Assembly: GCA_034509755.1 (NCBI GenBank) | Contig: CM067546.1 | Span: forward strand, 33,874,383 to 33,938,382 | Source: Anisodus tanguticus | Lineage: Eukaryota > Streptophyta > Magnoliopsida > Solanales > Solanaceae | DNA: 64,000 bases | Reading direction: 5' to 3' | Shown here: piece by piece, positions 22,641 through 34,519 of the stretch | How positions within the stretch are numbered: the first letter of the stretch is position 1 | How the letters are laid out: the number at the start of each line of letters is the position of its first letter | Made by a program: the position numbers and the translations under genes | The notes under the pieces: model-generated | Database searches by the model: none | Told to the model about the DNA's origin: nothing | What the model saw: only the letters and a program-made list of their open reading frames with translations

Positions 22641-23107
22641 TCACCGAACGACGTCTGTGCACCACAGAGGTCCCTGTATCCCATTCCCACGGTCGAACAA
22701 CCACCTCCACCACCAACCCACCAAATACTCGATCGGTTGTCCCGAAACCCCATAGCCGTCACATCGCCGACACACAACCCCATCGGAAACCTGCAACCAC
22801 TAACAACGCCTGTACTTCCAAGCTCCACCACCTCGCCACATAACCCACCAACACCGACAACCAACCAATACCCCAACCAGTCTCCTTAACCACCCGTCAC
22901 CGGCGACTCCCAGAAATCGACATCGCCTACTGACCCCGAAACCCAGCCGACACTGCCTACCCATCGTATGGAAACTCGTACCCAACACGGGATTTTCAAA
23001 TCCAAAGTTCACTTCAACCTCTCCACACAAACCATATCACTCATTCCCAAAAATCCAAAACTAGCCAAACTGGACCCTAATTCGAATGCTGCCACGTGCG
23101 AGGAATT

Positions 23108-23782
23108 TAATCTTTAACCAAGCAGAACACTTGGGATTTGGTACCTAGACCGAACGGCGTGAATGTTATCCGGTGTATGTGGCTATTTCGTCACTAGTAC
23201 AGAGACAATGGTGACTTAGAGCGGTATAAGGCAAGACTGGTTACTAATGGCACTAATCAGCAGAAGGGTATTGAGTGTGGTGAGACATTCAGTCCGGTTG
23301 TTAAACAGGCTACTATTCGTACTGTTCTCAGTATTGCTATGGGCAAGCATTGGTCGATTCATCAGCTTGATGTCAAGAATGCATTTCTTCATGGGGATTT
23401 GAAAGAAACTGTGTACATACATCAGCCCCCTGGTTTTGTTCATCCGGCAGTCCCGCAGTATATATGTCGTCTCAGAAAGTCCCTATATGGCTTGAATCAG
23501 GCACCCCGCGCTTGGTATGATCGTTTTGCCAGGTATATTAAGCAGATCAGATTTATATATAGCAGGTGTGATAACTCTCTCTTCACTTTTCATCGCGATA
23601 GCAGCATTGCTCATTTGCTATTATATGTGGATGACATTGTTCTTAATGCCTCCTCTAACGGTTTGAAGAATGAAATCATTGCTCTACTCAAAACTGAATT
23701 TGCTATGACTGATTTGGGCAAGATGAGTTATTTCTTGCGTATATCTGTGACCAGATCTGAAGCTACTATGTTTTTGTGTTAG
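23108..23782 (+). pseudogene. Copia E reverse transcriptase
   Basis: After a broken start (WDLVPRPNGVNVIRCMW near 23130), the frame from 23339 gives HQLDVKNAFLHGDLKETVYI, SLYGLNQAPRAWYDRF and LLLYVDDIVL, with both catalytic aspartates. It ends in a stop at 23779, where related elements have CQRKYA (TGT TAG for a sense codon). Confidence 0.85.
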
Positions 23783-23803
23783 CGCAAATATGCGGAAGAG
23801 ATA

Positions 23804-24592
23804 GTGTACATAGATAAGATGGCAAATTGTAAAATTATGCCAACTCCGGTTGACTCGAAATCCAAGCTCAGTGCCAGTGATGGTGCGCCAGTTTCTGATC
23901 CCACCCTATATCGGAGTCTTGCAGGAGCCCTTCAGTATCTGACATTCACTAGGCCTGATATTGCATATGTCGTTCAGCAGGTGTGTCTGTTTATGCACGC
24001 CCCGCGAGAATCCTATTTTGCTGCCCTCAAGCGTATTATCAGATACATTAATGGCACACTTGACTTTGGACTGCATCTCTACCCATCTGCACCAACCAAG
24101 TTGCTCTCCTACACGGATGTAGATTGGGCAGGATGCCCGGACACACATTGCTCCACCTCGGGCTACTGTGTATTTCTAGGAGATAATCTTATTTCATGGT
24201 CCGTCAAGCGGCAGACCACACTATCTCGTTCGAGTACTGAAGCAGAGTATCACGGAGTTGCTAATGTCGTTGCTGAGATTTGTTGGCTCCGAAATCTTCC
24301 TTTGGAGCTCCATTGTCCACTGTGAAAGGCGTCTATAGTCTACTATGACAACATATCTGCCATCTATTTGTCAAACAATCCGGTCCAACATCAACAGACC
24401 AAGCATATCGAGATGGATATTCACTTTGTGCGTAAGAAGGTCACCCTTGGTCAGGTCAAAATATTACACGTGCCTTCCTCATATCAGTATGCCGATATTT
24501 TCACAAAGGGATTACCGAGACAGCTATTCACTGACTTCCGATCCAGCCTTAGCGTTAGGCCTCATCCCGCTCCGACCGAGGGGGAGTATTAG
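23804..24592 (+). pseudogene. Copia E RNase H
   Basis: The frame covers KLSASDGAPVSDPTLYRSLA, YLTFTRPDIAYVVQQVC, and RNase H proper: SYTDVDWAGCPDTHCSTSGY, SWSVKRQTTLSRSSTEAEYH. A stop at 24323 (a former glutamine or lysine codon) splits it from VYYDNISAIYLSNNPVQHQQ and the C-terminus HIEMDIHFVRKKV ending near 24592. The catalytic D, E and D are present. Confidence 0.85.
24578..24586 (+). other. Polypurine tract of Copia E
   Basis: GAGGGGGAG lies directly before the right LTR, the expected plus-strand primer. Confidence 0.8.
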
Positions 24593-24751
24593 CGAATATT
24601 CTCCGAATATTCACAGTATATTTTGTAATTATGATAGGTGTATATTTAAGGTAAATTAGGATTCTTATTGTATTAGGAATCAACCTCTGTATAACTATAT
24701 ATATTGTGATTAATGAAAGGAATTTTTTAGGGAAATTATTCAAATCTTACA
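24587..24751 (+). repeat. 3' LTR of Copia E
   Basis: It starts TATTAGCGAATATTC and ends CAAATCTTACA, directly before the second copy of the GATTT target duplication. It is 27 bp longer than the left LTR. Confidence 0.88.
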
Positions 24752-24795
24752 GATTTGATAAGCACTGATCCGGAATCCTCTCTATGTATTAATAT

Positions 24796-24903
24796 ACAAC
24801 ATCAACATTCCCAGTGAAATTCCACAATGTGAGTTTGGGGATGGCAGAGTGTACACAGACCTTATCTCTACTTTGATAGGTAGAACGATTGTTTCCGAAT
24901 CTG
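24796..24903 (-). repeat. Au-type SINE with 13-bp target duplication
   Basis: This minus-strand copy (CCAGTGAAATTCCACAATG then GGCAGAGTGTACACAGACC) is flanked by perfect TATGTATTAATAT repeats at 24783-24795 and 24904-24916. The body is more diverged than at 560-679, so it is older. Confidence 0.85.
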
Positions 24904-24916
24904 TATGTATTAATAT

Positions 24917-25515
24917 CTTTGATCGAATTGGACTTGAAGTAAATGATTTGCACTAAAAACTAGTATCCGCTAAAAGTCATTTGGACTCTTAAATTATAGC
25001 TTTCCTAATGTTGACTTTTGCACATTAACATAATTACATATGCCATGTATTGAGCCATTTTTTGGGCTTCATTATGGTGGAATATTGTTGTCAAATTTAA
25101 TAACCTTGGACAACTATGAATGGAGGTTACCAATCAATTCAAAATGCCCAGTGGAAAGTAAGCTGGATATTATGTTGACACTTTCATATGGATTCCTCTT
25201 GATTTGCCAGAAGGTCATTGATATGTGGCTTGCATTCAACCATAAGTTTGATCAACTTCTTGTTGCTTATCCTCTGTTGAATTATCCTTGTATCATTTTC
25301 CGAACTATCAATTCAAAAAGGAAAAGTATGAGATCCATATCATCATATTAAATACCTCAATTATCATAGATAACAACGTTGATATTAAAAAATTGCATTG
25401 GAAAGATCACCAGCAAATATTATTGCAAATAGTAGTAGAGCCGAATTCAGAACAAGGCGTTTCTCATTTGTAAATTTTTCCAAATATGATGAGGATAAAA
25501 ACTTACCCGATATTC
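24917..25515. other. Spacer with an unrecognised 103-codon frame
   Basis: A frame at 25040-25351 starts MPCIEPFFGLHYGG and has no family I know. Composition does not stand out from the spacer. It could be an old gene or transposon fragment, or chance. Confidence 0.35.
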
Positions 25516-25518
25516 ATA

Positions 25519-25667
25519 CAGTACTAAAAAAACATGAATTTCTGACCGATTTTGTCAGAAATTGGCTTGTCGGAAACGTTGCTGACATACTTCCCATAAA
25601 AATTTCTATATTTTTGATAGCGTATTGACGGAAATATCTGCTGTAAATTTAAGTTTTTTTAGTAGTG
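25519..25667. mobile_element. Tiny CACTA-type MITE
   Basis: The left end is CAGTACTAAAAAAACATGAA; the right end read inverted is CACTACTAAAAAAACTTAAA. The 149-bp unit is flanked by a 3-bp duplication ATA (25516-25518 and 25668-25670). Ends of this form and a 3-bp duplication fit CACTA (En/Spm). Inside, short motifs near CTGACCGATTTTGTCAGAAA and GACGGAAATA resemble subterminal repeats. No coding capacity. Confidence 0.75.
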
Positions 25668-25670
25668 ATA

Positions 25671-26383
25671 CCAGCTCAATAAATACATGACACATACCTT
25701 TAGTTAAATACAAGCTTATCTAAATTTTAATTAACTAATACATATTCTTACTTTAATTTATGACTTAATTAATCAAGATAAATTAGTATGATTATAAATA
25801 AGTTTTCATCGTGGATGAGCTCATAAAAGAGGAACGAAAACAAGGGAAGGAGTAGGCTTTTAGTTCGATTTGAATTTATTATTCGTTTTTTTCATCTGGC
25901 ATTCGATATTTGTATTAGGGCTCCGATTAATTCGAATCCGCGCTACATTAGGTCCGTTTAAGGGGGAAGAGCTCCCTAACAAGATTTTTTTCATACCTAA
26001 GACTCGAAAGTGAGATCTTTGATTAAGGGTGAAGGGATCCTCTATTCATCCCACCACAACCTTTATTAGTGATTTGAATCTATACTACTTGAGGTGTAGA
26101 GTGAGTTACAACCACTAAACTACAGTACCAAACTCGAAACAAAATTACCTATAAAACAAGGGAATAATAATTTGCATTTTTTAAACCGGCCAACCTGCTA
26201 TAAAATTTTGAAGAATCTTCCAAAAAAAATTCATTATTATTAAAAAAACATGAATTTCAGAACTTTAGGGGTTCAGCTGAACCCACCCACCCAAATATCT
26301 CTTTTGTGAAATTACTGTACCAATTACTAACAAAGCAAACAAGTCAAACTTTGAGGGGTGAAAAATGAGAATACTGAATATAT
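25671..26383. other. No gene recognised
   Basis: AT-rich spacer downstream of the reductase-like gene. I looked on the minus strand for a further exon of that gene and found none I could support. Confidence 0.45.
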
Positions 26384-28340
26384 TTACCTTTGAGGTGAAG
26401 AAGGCGAAGGAGACAACATATTGGCAAGCTTTATAGCATCTTCGGTTTGGTTAATAATGTGATTAAAGCACAAATAACGTCCATAAGTTGAAATTTCTTC
26501 ATAGACACAAATGTGGGCCTCCACCAAGAAATCAAGATCAACGGTCACGAAAACTCCATCTTCGTACATCTCAGCAGATCCTTTGAGATATGGATTTGTG
26601 ATCGTTAGATCAGGAGTCATCAACAGTCCTGGATTGATGCATACCATGTTGACTCCTTTGTCCATGGCTAATGCCCATGCTGTCTTCTCTGCTACTGTTT
26701 TTGACAATGCATGCCATAACTGTCCATTTTCATGAAAAAAAAAAATCACATCAAGTTCGTATGATAAAAAATTATTCGCATTAGATATTTATATCAAATT
26801 AATAGATATGTGACATACATTTGTACATAAACTTCTTTCACTTAATCATAATTAACCAACATATACTCTCACTTTATTAAATCACTTAATCATAGTAAAT
26901 TGAAATAATTTGATATAAATACCTGATGTGAGTAATTTTGTACCCGAAGCGTATTGAATCAAAGTAATAAATGCTAACATATTATATCTGTTATATTAGG
27001 TTTACGTACTACTTAATCATGTTAATTAATATGTATTAGAATTAGTCTAACTTATTACTCATGGTAATCTAACATAGTTTGAAGCATGTACTAGGTGCGA
27101 GTAACTTTATTCCCATTTTCATCCCAAATGAATTATTATATGGAGTATATAATTATTAAAACATAGTAATAAACTATTTGAAAAGTCTTCTAATTGAACA
27201 TCATGCTCAAGTAGTAGTATTCACGTATTTCACGACAATCGTTTGTTCTAGTGGATCAGTACATGAACTTTAAATTAATTCCATTAGGTACTTTTTTTTT
27301 TCTTTTCTTCACCCCATTAGGTACAATTTAACTCTAATGTTTCTGGACTCCAAAAAAAAACACAAAAAGAAAAGAAGGGTGTTGCATAAATTAATTTACA
27401 GAATAAAAATGTATAATGTTGGCATACCTTGAATTTCCGACAAAAATTGATGTCACTCCAGTATCTTTCATCAAGATCCATGGATGCAGAGTTTTGGTCA
27501 TTTTCATGCCCCCAAATAATTGCAGTTGCTGAGGAAGTGAACACAACCTTTTCCATTGTGTCTGTTTGTGCACATGCTTCCAGTACATTATGTGCTGCCC
27601 TCACCTCCACTTCTCCAATATATTCCTGCCGTTAATTATACATACACTTGTTATTTTACTTATTTCAATTTCCAACATTGCACTTCGCTATCAAATCATC
27701 ATATAATATAACACACGGTAGTACTCAACACCCTAATTTCATTAACAATATTACCAATCATTGAAACGCAAATAGAAAAGGGAAACTAATTAATATAACA
27801 CACGGTAGTACTCAACACCCTAATTTCAAGTAACTAATTAATAATTCTACTTGGTATGGACGGTAATAATAGATGTGATTACTTTATAGGTGACCTAATA
27901 AAAGTTAAACTCGAACCACAAATCACATAAATTATAGTGTACGAAAGAGAAGAGTGATCGTACATCGTAAGTGGAATGATCAGAAGGAGGCTCAAAGGAA
28001 TAGAATAGAGCAGAGCAACCCTTCAAAGCATCAACAATACTATGATAATCAAAAGGGTCCGATTGAAAAATCTTCAATTTCTTCCTCTTGTCATCATCAT
28101 CACATTCAAGTTCATTCAAGAACAACGATTCGCCTAATATGAAAGTACCTACCTCTCGTTAATCATAAAGCCGGAAAACAAGTGACTCGAAAAGGAAAAA
28201 GATCGAATTGAAGAGCAATAAAAAAAATTCTAACCATAATTTTGAAGAGCTGCATGAACAGTATATCCTCTGTCAAGAAGACATTTAACCAGTCTAGTAC
28301 CTAAACAACTCGAGGCATCCATTACACATACCGAAGTCAT
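26384..28340 (-). CDS. Cinnamoyl-CoA-reductase-like SDR (SNL6 type), four exons
   Basis: Exons read 28340-28235, 28133-27964, 27625-27428 and 26719-26384, all with GT-AG introns and matching phases. The product is about 269 residues. It starts MTSVCVMDASSCLGTRLVK, a Rossmann entry in which only the last glycine of the usual GxxGxxG is kept. It continues with SDPFDYHSIVDALKGC, RAAHNVLEACAQT, and VVFTSSATAIIWG (the SDR serine region). The active-site segment reads LWHALSKTVAEKTAWALAMD: the lysine is present but histidine stands where the tyrosine of YxxxK belongs. NPGLL follows. Relatives resemble cinnamoyl-CoA reductase and are linked to phenylpropanoid metabolism or defence, but true CCR activity is unlikely here. 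The C-terminus is shorter than the roughly 310-330 residues usual; a GT donor (CAAAG/GTAAAT) overlaps the stop, so a further exon could exist. Confidence 0.85.
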
Positions 28341-28460
28341 ATCAATGGAATTTATATATATAACAATCCAAATAATAGAAAGTCTATTGTATTGTTATAT
28401 AAAGAGAGAATAGAGCAGTAGGTGATCAATTTGGGTTGGGAAGAGTTTGATTGAAGAACT

Positions 28461-28473
28461 TGTATATATAAAG
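28461..28473 (-). promoter_or_regulatory. TATA box candidate of the reductase-like gene
   Basis: On the minus strand CTTTATATATACA lies about 125 bp upstream of the ATG at 28340, a usual distance in plants. A (TA)n stretch at about 28493-28503 and a second TATA-like TTTATATAAC nearer the ATG are alternatives. Confidence 0.4.
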
Positions 28474-30195
28474 CTAGAGAATGGAAGCTAGCATATATAT
28501 ATATACAACAAAAAGGTAGCAGTAGGGCCCAAATAATAATGAAAGGGAGTTTAAGGGAAAATAACATAAGAGATTTATGGAAGCAAAGTTGCCACTCTTG
28601 GTAATTACATATAATTTAAATTTTATCTTATGTTAATGTATTTTCTCCAATTCAAAATAAGTGTATTTTTATCCAAAATAAATTGTAGTAGTACTTTAGA
28701 AATCCGGAACACATTAATTATACTAAACACTTTTAATATAACTCAAATTCAAATATACTCCTTGTATTTATAAATCAGAACACTTACACTTTCTTAATAC
28801 ATTTATTTCAGCGGCTATAGCCACACGTGTTAAGTTGGAGGAGGAAAACTTGTGCCCGTGAAGGAAGTGTGTGTTTCTGAAAGGATCTTCTTGATAGCCT
28901 ACTAATAACATGTTTGGATTAATTTATTTTAAGTGTTTTTAAGTATTTTTATAATATTTAAATAAAATTTAAAAGTATTTTTTAATATTTATTTTTAAAT
29001 TAAAATAATAAAAATAATTCAAATTATAAATTAATAATTTATGTCTTTTTGACTTCCATCCAAACGGCTCTAAATCTTACAACGGTAGTTTTTGGATGCA
29101 TTCATTGGCTAGGTAAATGCAACTGTTGACCCACATTTATTTAACTTCCCAACGTCAACGCCAAGGTTTGTTGATGGATAACTAAATCTTTTTAGGAATA
29201 AGAAAAATCTTACCTAATATATAGCGCTTCATCGCTTCTTTTTTAATAATTTTTATCCGGCACAAATTTAAATTAATTTCAGGGTCAGTTCACCAACTTT
29301 TGTTCACGTGCTCTTTAATTTGTGCACTCTCTCTTTCATACACAATCATAATGTATAAACAAGGTTGCAATTTAGTAAATTCAGCCACCTCTAGGTGGTT
29401 TTAAAATTATTAGAATGTCCTAAGTCATCATTAAATCAAGTTATATTGCAATCCTATATGATATGGATGAGAGGGTCTTCCCTCGCTTTTCCTCCAAAAC
29501 ACTAATATCTTCAAAAACTTGTGTTCTAATGTTTCTCCCCTCTTCTTTAGATTGTTTTTTGTTGCTTAAATGCATATATCCATGTGAAACCATGACAAAA
29601 TTACAATGCTTAATCACTTAATACACGCATATTAATTAATTTTGGAACCAAAAAAGAGAAAACTATAGTAGTAATATTATTAAGTTATTTTCAAATTAAA
29701 TATGCATTTTTCTTGCATCCATATGTAGGTGGGAGGCCAATTAGGCGGGACTTTTTGAGCTTTCCAGAGTGTCTATTTGAGTTGGAAGATGTTGTGTGGA
29801 TAACAGCACGCAGGTATATGTACACTAAAGTTTATACCTAATTTTCATTGCGTACCTAATAGTTTACTAGCTATAGCTAGAACGTGGTATAAATCTGTAA
29901 ACCAACTATACTAAGCTTCGTGTCCCACTAATAATTCACACATCGATTAGTTGTTGTACGTACTCTATTTACTTATTCCAATTCTTGATATGAAAAGTTT
30001 TCCTAGAATATTAGTATAAAAAGAACTTTGGTCCAATATTATTAAGGACCAACTCACAGTCAAGTTCAATAATGGTGAGTGGAACTCACATTGAATATTC
30101 CAATGATCGCATAGTGAATTTCAGGGGGTAAATACTTCTCTCAAATTGTTTGCTAGCTCAAGTACAATGTATTATATATCTTGTCTAGGGTAAAA
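28474..30195. other. No gene recognised
   Basis: AT-rich spacer with long runs of A and T near 28920-29040. I searched the minus strand for exons 3 and 4 of a second reductase copy (AAHNVLEAC or AWALAMD wording) and found none. A stretch between GTTTGGAT (near 28913) and ATCCAAAC (near 29058) could be a short MITE but is not settled. Confidence 0.45.
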
Positions 30196-30200
30196 AGGTC

Positions 30201-30443
30201 TGTTGAAGAAAAGAAGATAAATAGCTAAGGGTAGCCTAGTCTTTTTACCTTGTCCATTAGTTAGTTATTAGATGAAATCAGTTAGTTAGTTAGCCTAACT
30301 AATTATCTGATGTTAGCTGCTAATAACAGTTAGTTAGGTAGTTTAATTAGTGAGTTCTTAATGATCACTTCATGTATATATATATATATATCTCACGTCC
30401 TATTCTTCTTCATTCTCATGTAATGAAGTTTTGATCACCTTCA
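30201..30443 (+). repeat. 5' LTR of Copia C
   Basis: It starts TGTTGAAGAAAAGAAG and ends GATCACCTTCA, containing a (TA)n run near 30376-30390. The right LTR is 310 bp because of an extra stretch after the TA run. Confidence 0.92.
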
Positions 30444-30457
30444 TGATATCAGAGCAG
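30444..30457 (+). other. Primer binding site of Copia C
   Basis: TGATATCAGAGCAG directly follows the left LTR and differs by one base from the initiator-Met-tRNA site TGGTATCAGAGC. Confidence 0.8.
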
Positions 30458-30619
30458 TAGAACACGTATATAGAAGTGTTCTCGATTCATTTCTTCTTAT
30501 AATTTAATTTTTCTAATTCCAAATTCCGCTGCGATTAGGGTTCTGTCAAGAAATTTCCCTGAAAATTTCAAAGTCTGCAATTCTGCAAATTCTAATTGCT
30601 TCTCTTGATTGATTTGAAA

Positions 30620-32690
30620 ATGTCAAATACTGAACTTTCACACAATCTCAACGGGCCTGTCAATGGCACCAATTCTGCAATTCCAACTGGAACAACATCA
30701 ACATGCAATCAAACAGGGATCCAATATCACAATCATCCTCTCTATTTGCATGCATCGGATGTAAGTGGAGTTTCTCTCATATCTTTTCAATTAACGGGTA
30801 GTGAAAACTATATTTTGTAGGTTAGATCTATGAGACTAGCTCTAATGGGGAAAAACAACTTTGGAATGGTAAATGGTTCTTGTAAGAAAGAAACGTTTAA
30901 AGAGGAAATGTGGGATCAACGGGATAAAGTTAATGTGATTGTGTTGTCTTGGATAATGAATTTTGCTGCTAATAATCTGCTAAGTGGGGGTGATGTATGT
31001 TGTTAATGTTGGAGTTTACAATGATTGCAGGAACGGAAATTACAAGTAACTGCGTATGTAAGAATTGAAATTACAATTCAACTATAAAACTGAAAATTTA
31101 GGAAAAAACTTTTCGCTTTGTGTAATTTCGTGTATATCAAGTGTGCCTCAACAATGGTGTAAGGGGTGTTTATATAGGAGGAAGAGGGATCTGTTTGACT
31201 ACCTCCATAACATGACCATTATTGGCCAAATAATGACCATTATGGAGGTAGTAAAGCCACCACATAAATGGAGAAAATTGCCAACGGATTGGCCATTATA
31301 GGAGGTGTAATTCACCCAAAATAAATGGGTGAATTGAGTCCGGACGTTTCTCGTTCCGGACCGTCGAAATTCTCGCCTTTCGAAAAATTTCGGGGACCAA
31401 ACTCGTACATCTTGAAACTTCGGGATCAAACCGTACTACGGCAAAGTTTTTCTCGGCCCAAAAAGATAATATCCGCGGCCCCGAGAACACGGAACCGGAC
31501 GGGCGGGCGGCGCGCGTGTGGTCTTTCCTTGAACCGAAGCACATCTAGGTCTTCCCTCCTTTAAACACATGGGATACCCCTTGGGGTCCCAAACCCCAAA
31601 CCTCAAACACCTTACTTCGTGAACCAATATCTCTTTCATTTCTCAATGAAATTTGACGATTCTTGGCCCTACGGTTATCTACGTACTTAGTACATCATGC
31701 ATGTGTGAAGAACCGGATTCTCCAACATACGTAACACTAGTGTTTAAGCCGTTAAAGTTGGTCGGTCGCAACTCCCACCAAAGGCTAATTTCCAACAGTT
31801 AATGCATGAAGTGTGTGGGAAGAATTTAAATAAAGATTTGATGAGATTAATGGTTCAAAAACTTTTAGCCTGCATAAAGAAATAGCAACTTTAAGCCAAG
31901 GAAGGGGTTGTGGAATGAATTTGAGGCACTTATACCATCCCCTGGGTGTGATTGTGAAAAATCAAGAGAGTTTATGTTGTATATTCAAGGATGAAGCTAT
32001 ACCAATTCTTGATGGGTTTGAATGAATCTTATACTCAATGTAGTAGTCAAATATTATTGATGAATCCATTGCCCTCAGTCAATCAGGCTTATGCCATGAT
32101 AATAAATGACGAGAGCCAAAGAGCAAGTAGTTATGTGTCTACAGGGTTACTAGGAGTATGTATGCCTCAACCTGATTCAACTGATGATTACTAGGAGTAT
32201 GTCCTTCTAATGCAATGAGTCATTTTGATGAAGGTAACATATATCCTAGATCAGGTAATCATCAGTTGAATCAGGTTGAGGCATCAACTATGTACTCAAG
32301 AAATAGGAATGGTTATCAGTCTGGAAATCAAAGGTTCAAAAGAGATTATAACTCATGGTGTGAGGTGTGCAAGATCAAAGGTCACACAAAAGAAAACTAC
32401 TTCAAGATAATGGGATACCCACCCAACTTCAAGAAAAGGAAGTTCAATTCTAGTGGTAATACTAGTCAAGGAAGTTCTGCTACTGCATACAATGCTTCTT
32501 ATCCTGATCAGTTTGGTAGCCAGCAAAATCATATCACAAATAGTCAACGGATGGACAATCATGCTACTGTCGATGTATCTGGCCTATACCAAGCACTGCT
32601 TGATCAGAACAAAGGACAACATATGACAAATGTGAATCAGCTAGAGCCTGTGTGTTCACCAAGGAGCAATATAATCATATTTTGCAGATG
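30620..32690 (+). pseudogene. Copia C gag, split by a solo LTR
   Basis: The ATG at 30620 opens MSNTELSHNLNG; a Copia gag stretch (LHASDVSGVSLISFQLTG) follows, with a stop at 30818 where a tryptophan is expected. Gag is interrupted at 31007-31797 and resumes with wording such as LYQFLMGLNESYTQC (from 31994). The knuckle near 32359-32405 reads C-x2-C-K-I-K-G-H-T-K-E-N-Y, so its last cysteine has become tyrosine. Confidence 0.78.
31007..31797 (-). repeat. Solo LTR of the A/B Copia family, inserted in gag
   Basis: On the minus strand it runs from TGTTGGAAATTAGCC to ACTCCAACA and is flanked by an exact 5-bp duplication GTTAA (31002-31006 and 31798-31802). It is 791 bp with no internal region, so it is a solo LTR left by recombination between two LTRs. 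It is of the B type (AGTTGCGACCGACCAACTTT) and lacks most of the tandem CCCGAAGTTTC units. Confidence 0.95.
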
Positions 32691-32766
32691 TTGAACAAGA
32701 GTAGTTGCTTCTTAGCAAATGTTAGTGGTGCAGGGTCTGATAATATTTCAAGTAACATAAGAGGTA

Positions 32767-34051
32767 TGGTTACTGGTGTTGATAGAGCTTGTCTAGCTAA
32801 GATAGTTCAGTGGATTATAGACATTGAGACAACTAATCACATGATGTCTAATATAAATTTGCTAGATAAGTCATTTTTCACTAGAACTAATAATCCAAAA
32901 CCAATATATCTACCAAATGGAGATATATCTATTGTTACTCACACTAGATCCAACTCTACTTCACCTAGAAGCACTCTAGAAAAAATGTATTTTTGCTACC
33001 ACAGTTTAAGTACAATTTGATGTCTATTTCTATGGCTACAAGATAGTTAAAATGTGCACCCTTATTTTATCCTGATCTTTGTATATTTTAGGATCTCTCA
33101 AGTGAGAAGGTGAAGGAAATTGGTAGACAAGCGGAAGGGCTTAACCTACTTAATCAATCACTTGAGGATCACTCTCATGGTGTAGTGCTAGCTGCTAAAA
33201 CAAATAAGGATCAGAATTGTAGTAGTCCAGATCTAGGCCTACGACATATGAGATTTGGGCATGTGTCTACTTCAGTGTTACACAAGTTGATTACTAGTAC
33301 TAAAGATAGTATAGCATCATTAGTGAATAAATTTACAGTATGCCCTTGTGCAAAGCGGACTAGATCTCCTTTTTCTCTAAGTAGCATAAAAAGTACTGAT
33401 TGTTTTGATATTGTTCACATGGATGTTTGAGGTCCTTATAAGATTTCTACTATTGATGTATTTAAGTACTTCTTAACTCTTGTTGATGATTATAGTAGAA
33501 TGCTATGGATCTACTTGTTAAAACTGAAATCATATGTATTTGTGATATTACAATACTTTCAAGCTTTTGTTAAAACTCAGTTCAATAAGTCTATTAAAAT
33601 CTGTAGAACTGACAATGATGCTGAATTTGTGAATGAGTTGTGTAGTACTTTGTTTAAAACAGAATGAATTATACATCAAAAGTCGTGCATATTCCCCTCA
33701 ACAAAATGGTGTGGCTGAGAGTAAACACATGCACATCCTAGAGGTTACAAGAGCTCTAAGGTTACAAGCTAATATCCCACTAAAATTTTAGGGTTACTGT
33801 GTGCAAACAACAGTGTATATTTTCAATAGAATGTTTCTTCTGTAATAGACATGTCACCTTATGAGAAACTACACAACAGAAAGCCTTCTTTCAGTCATTT
33901 TATAGTGCTAGGATACTTATGTCATGCAAAAATTGTTAATCAAACTGACAAAATGCAAACTAGGACTAGAACTGCTGTACTTATGGGATATTCTGAGGTT
34001 AAGAAAGGGTACATTTTATATGATATGCAAACTCATTCTTTTTTTTCTTAA
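32767..34051 (+). pseudogene. Copia C protease and integrase, broken
   Basis: The protease region (WIIDIETTNHMMSN, near 32812-32853) has lost the D-S/T-G-A site. The integrase zinc part includes MRFGHVSTSVLHKL and CPCAKRTRSPF (33248-33370). The core reads DIVHMDV, a stop, then LTLVDDYSRMLWIYLLK, and CRTDNDAEFVNEL, in which the usual TDNG has become TDND. The end keeps YLCHAKIVNQTDKMQTR and GYILYDMQTHSFF. Stops and frameshifts are frequent. Confidence 0.78.
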
Positions 34052-34519
34052 CAAGATGGATTCTTTAAAGAATCAGTCTTTCTTTTTAAGGAAGTGACAA
34101 CTGATCCACATATTTTTGAACATATTGATGTTTTGTATGAAAATGAATCTGCACATACAGTTTCTATTAATCCCAGTGTTGAGGTGTCTTCTGTAGAAAC
34201 AAGTCAAAGTTCAATATCACTTGACATTTTACATCAACCACAACACTCATAAGATTATGCTCCTAGTCAAGCACTACAATAGAATCAACCAGTATCAGTT
34301 CAGTCTGGGCAAGTACAATATACAATAATATCAGCACCTAGTTCAAGTATACCAAGGCCTATAGTGCAGACTAGAATATCAAAAAAGGGGCAAATAGCCT
34401 CCAATATGGATGTACTTTGTATCCTTGAGCACTATAAATCAGGATGCTCATTTTGCTATCTCAAATAATATTCATATGATAAACTTTCTCCTAAATACCA
34501 GTGTTACTTATCTGCTTTC

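Larger units (their letters stand above)
19843..24751 (+). mobile_element. Copia retrotransposon E with intact boundaries, coding broken
   Basis: Two short LTRs (19843-19980 and 24587-24751) are flanked by an exact 5-bp duplication GATTT (19838-19842 and 24752-24756). A Met-tRNA-type primer site follows the left LTR, and a purine tract precedes the right one. Gag, protease, integrase, RT and RNase H come in Copia order but are cut by stops and frameshifts. The LTR pair is close in sequence apart from small gaps. It is related to element F at 54423-59137, with similar gag, protease and RNase H wording. Confidence 0.92.

Noticed and set aside
24951..24975. CACTAAAAACTAGTATCC as the left end of a larger CACTA element
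   Set aside because: Its 3-bp flank does not match the right flank, while the nearer end at 25519 gives matching ATA and better paired ends.
28640..28800. Possible degenerate Stowaway MITE
   Set aside because: AATTCAAAATAAGTGTATTT resembles a MITE end, but no inverted partner with a TA duplication was found.
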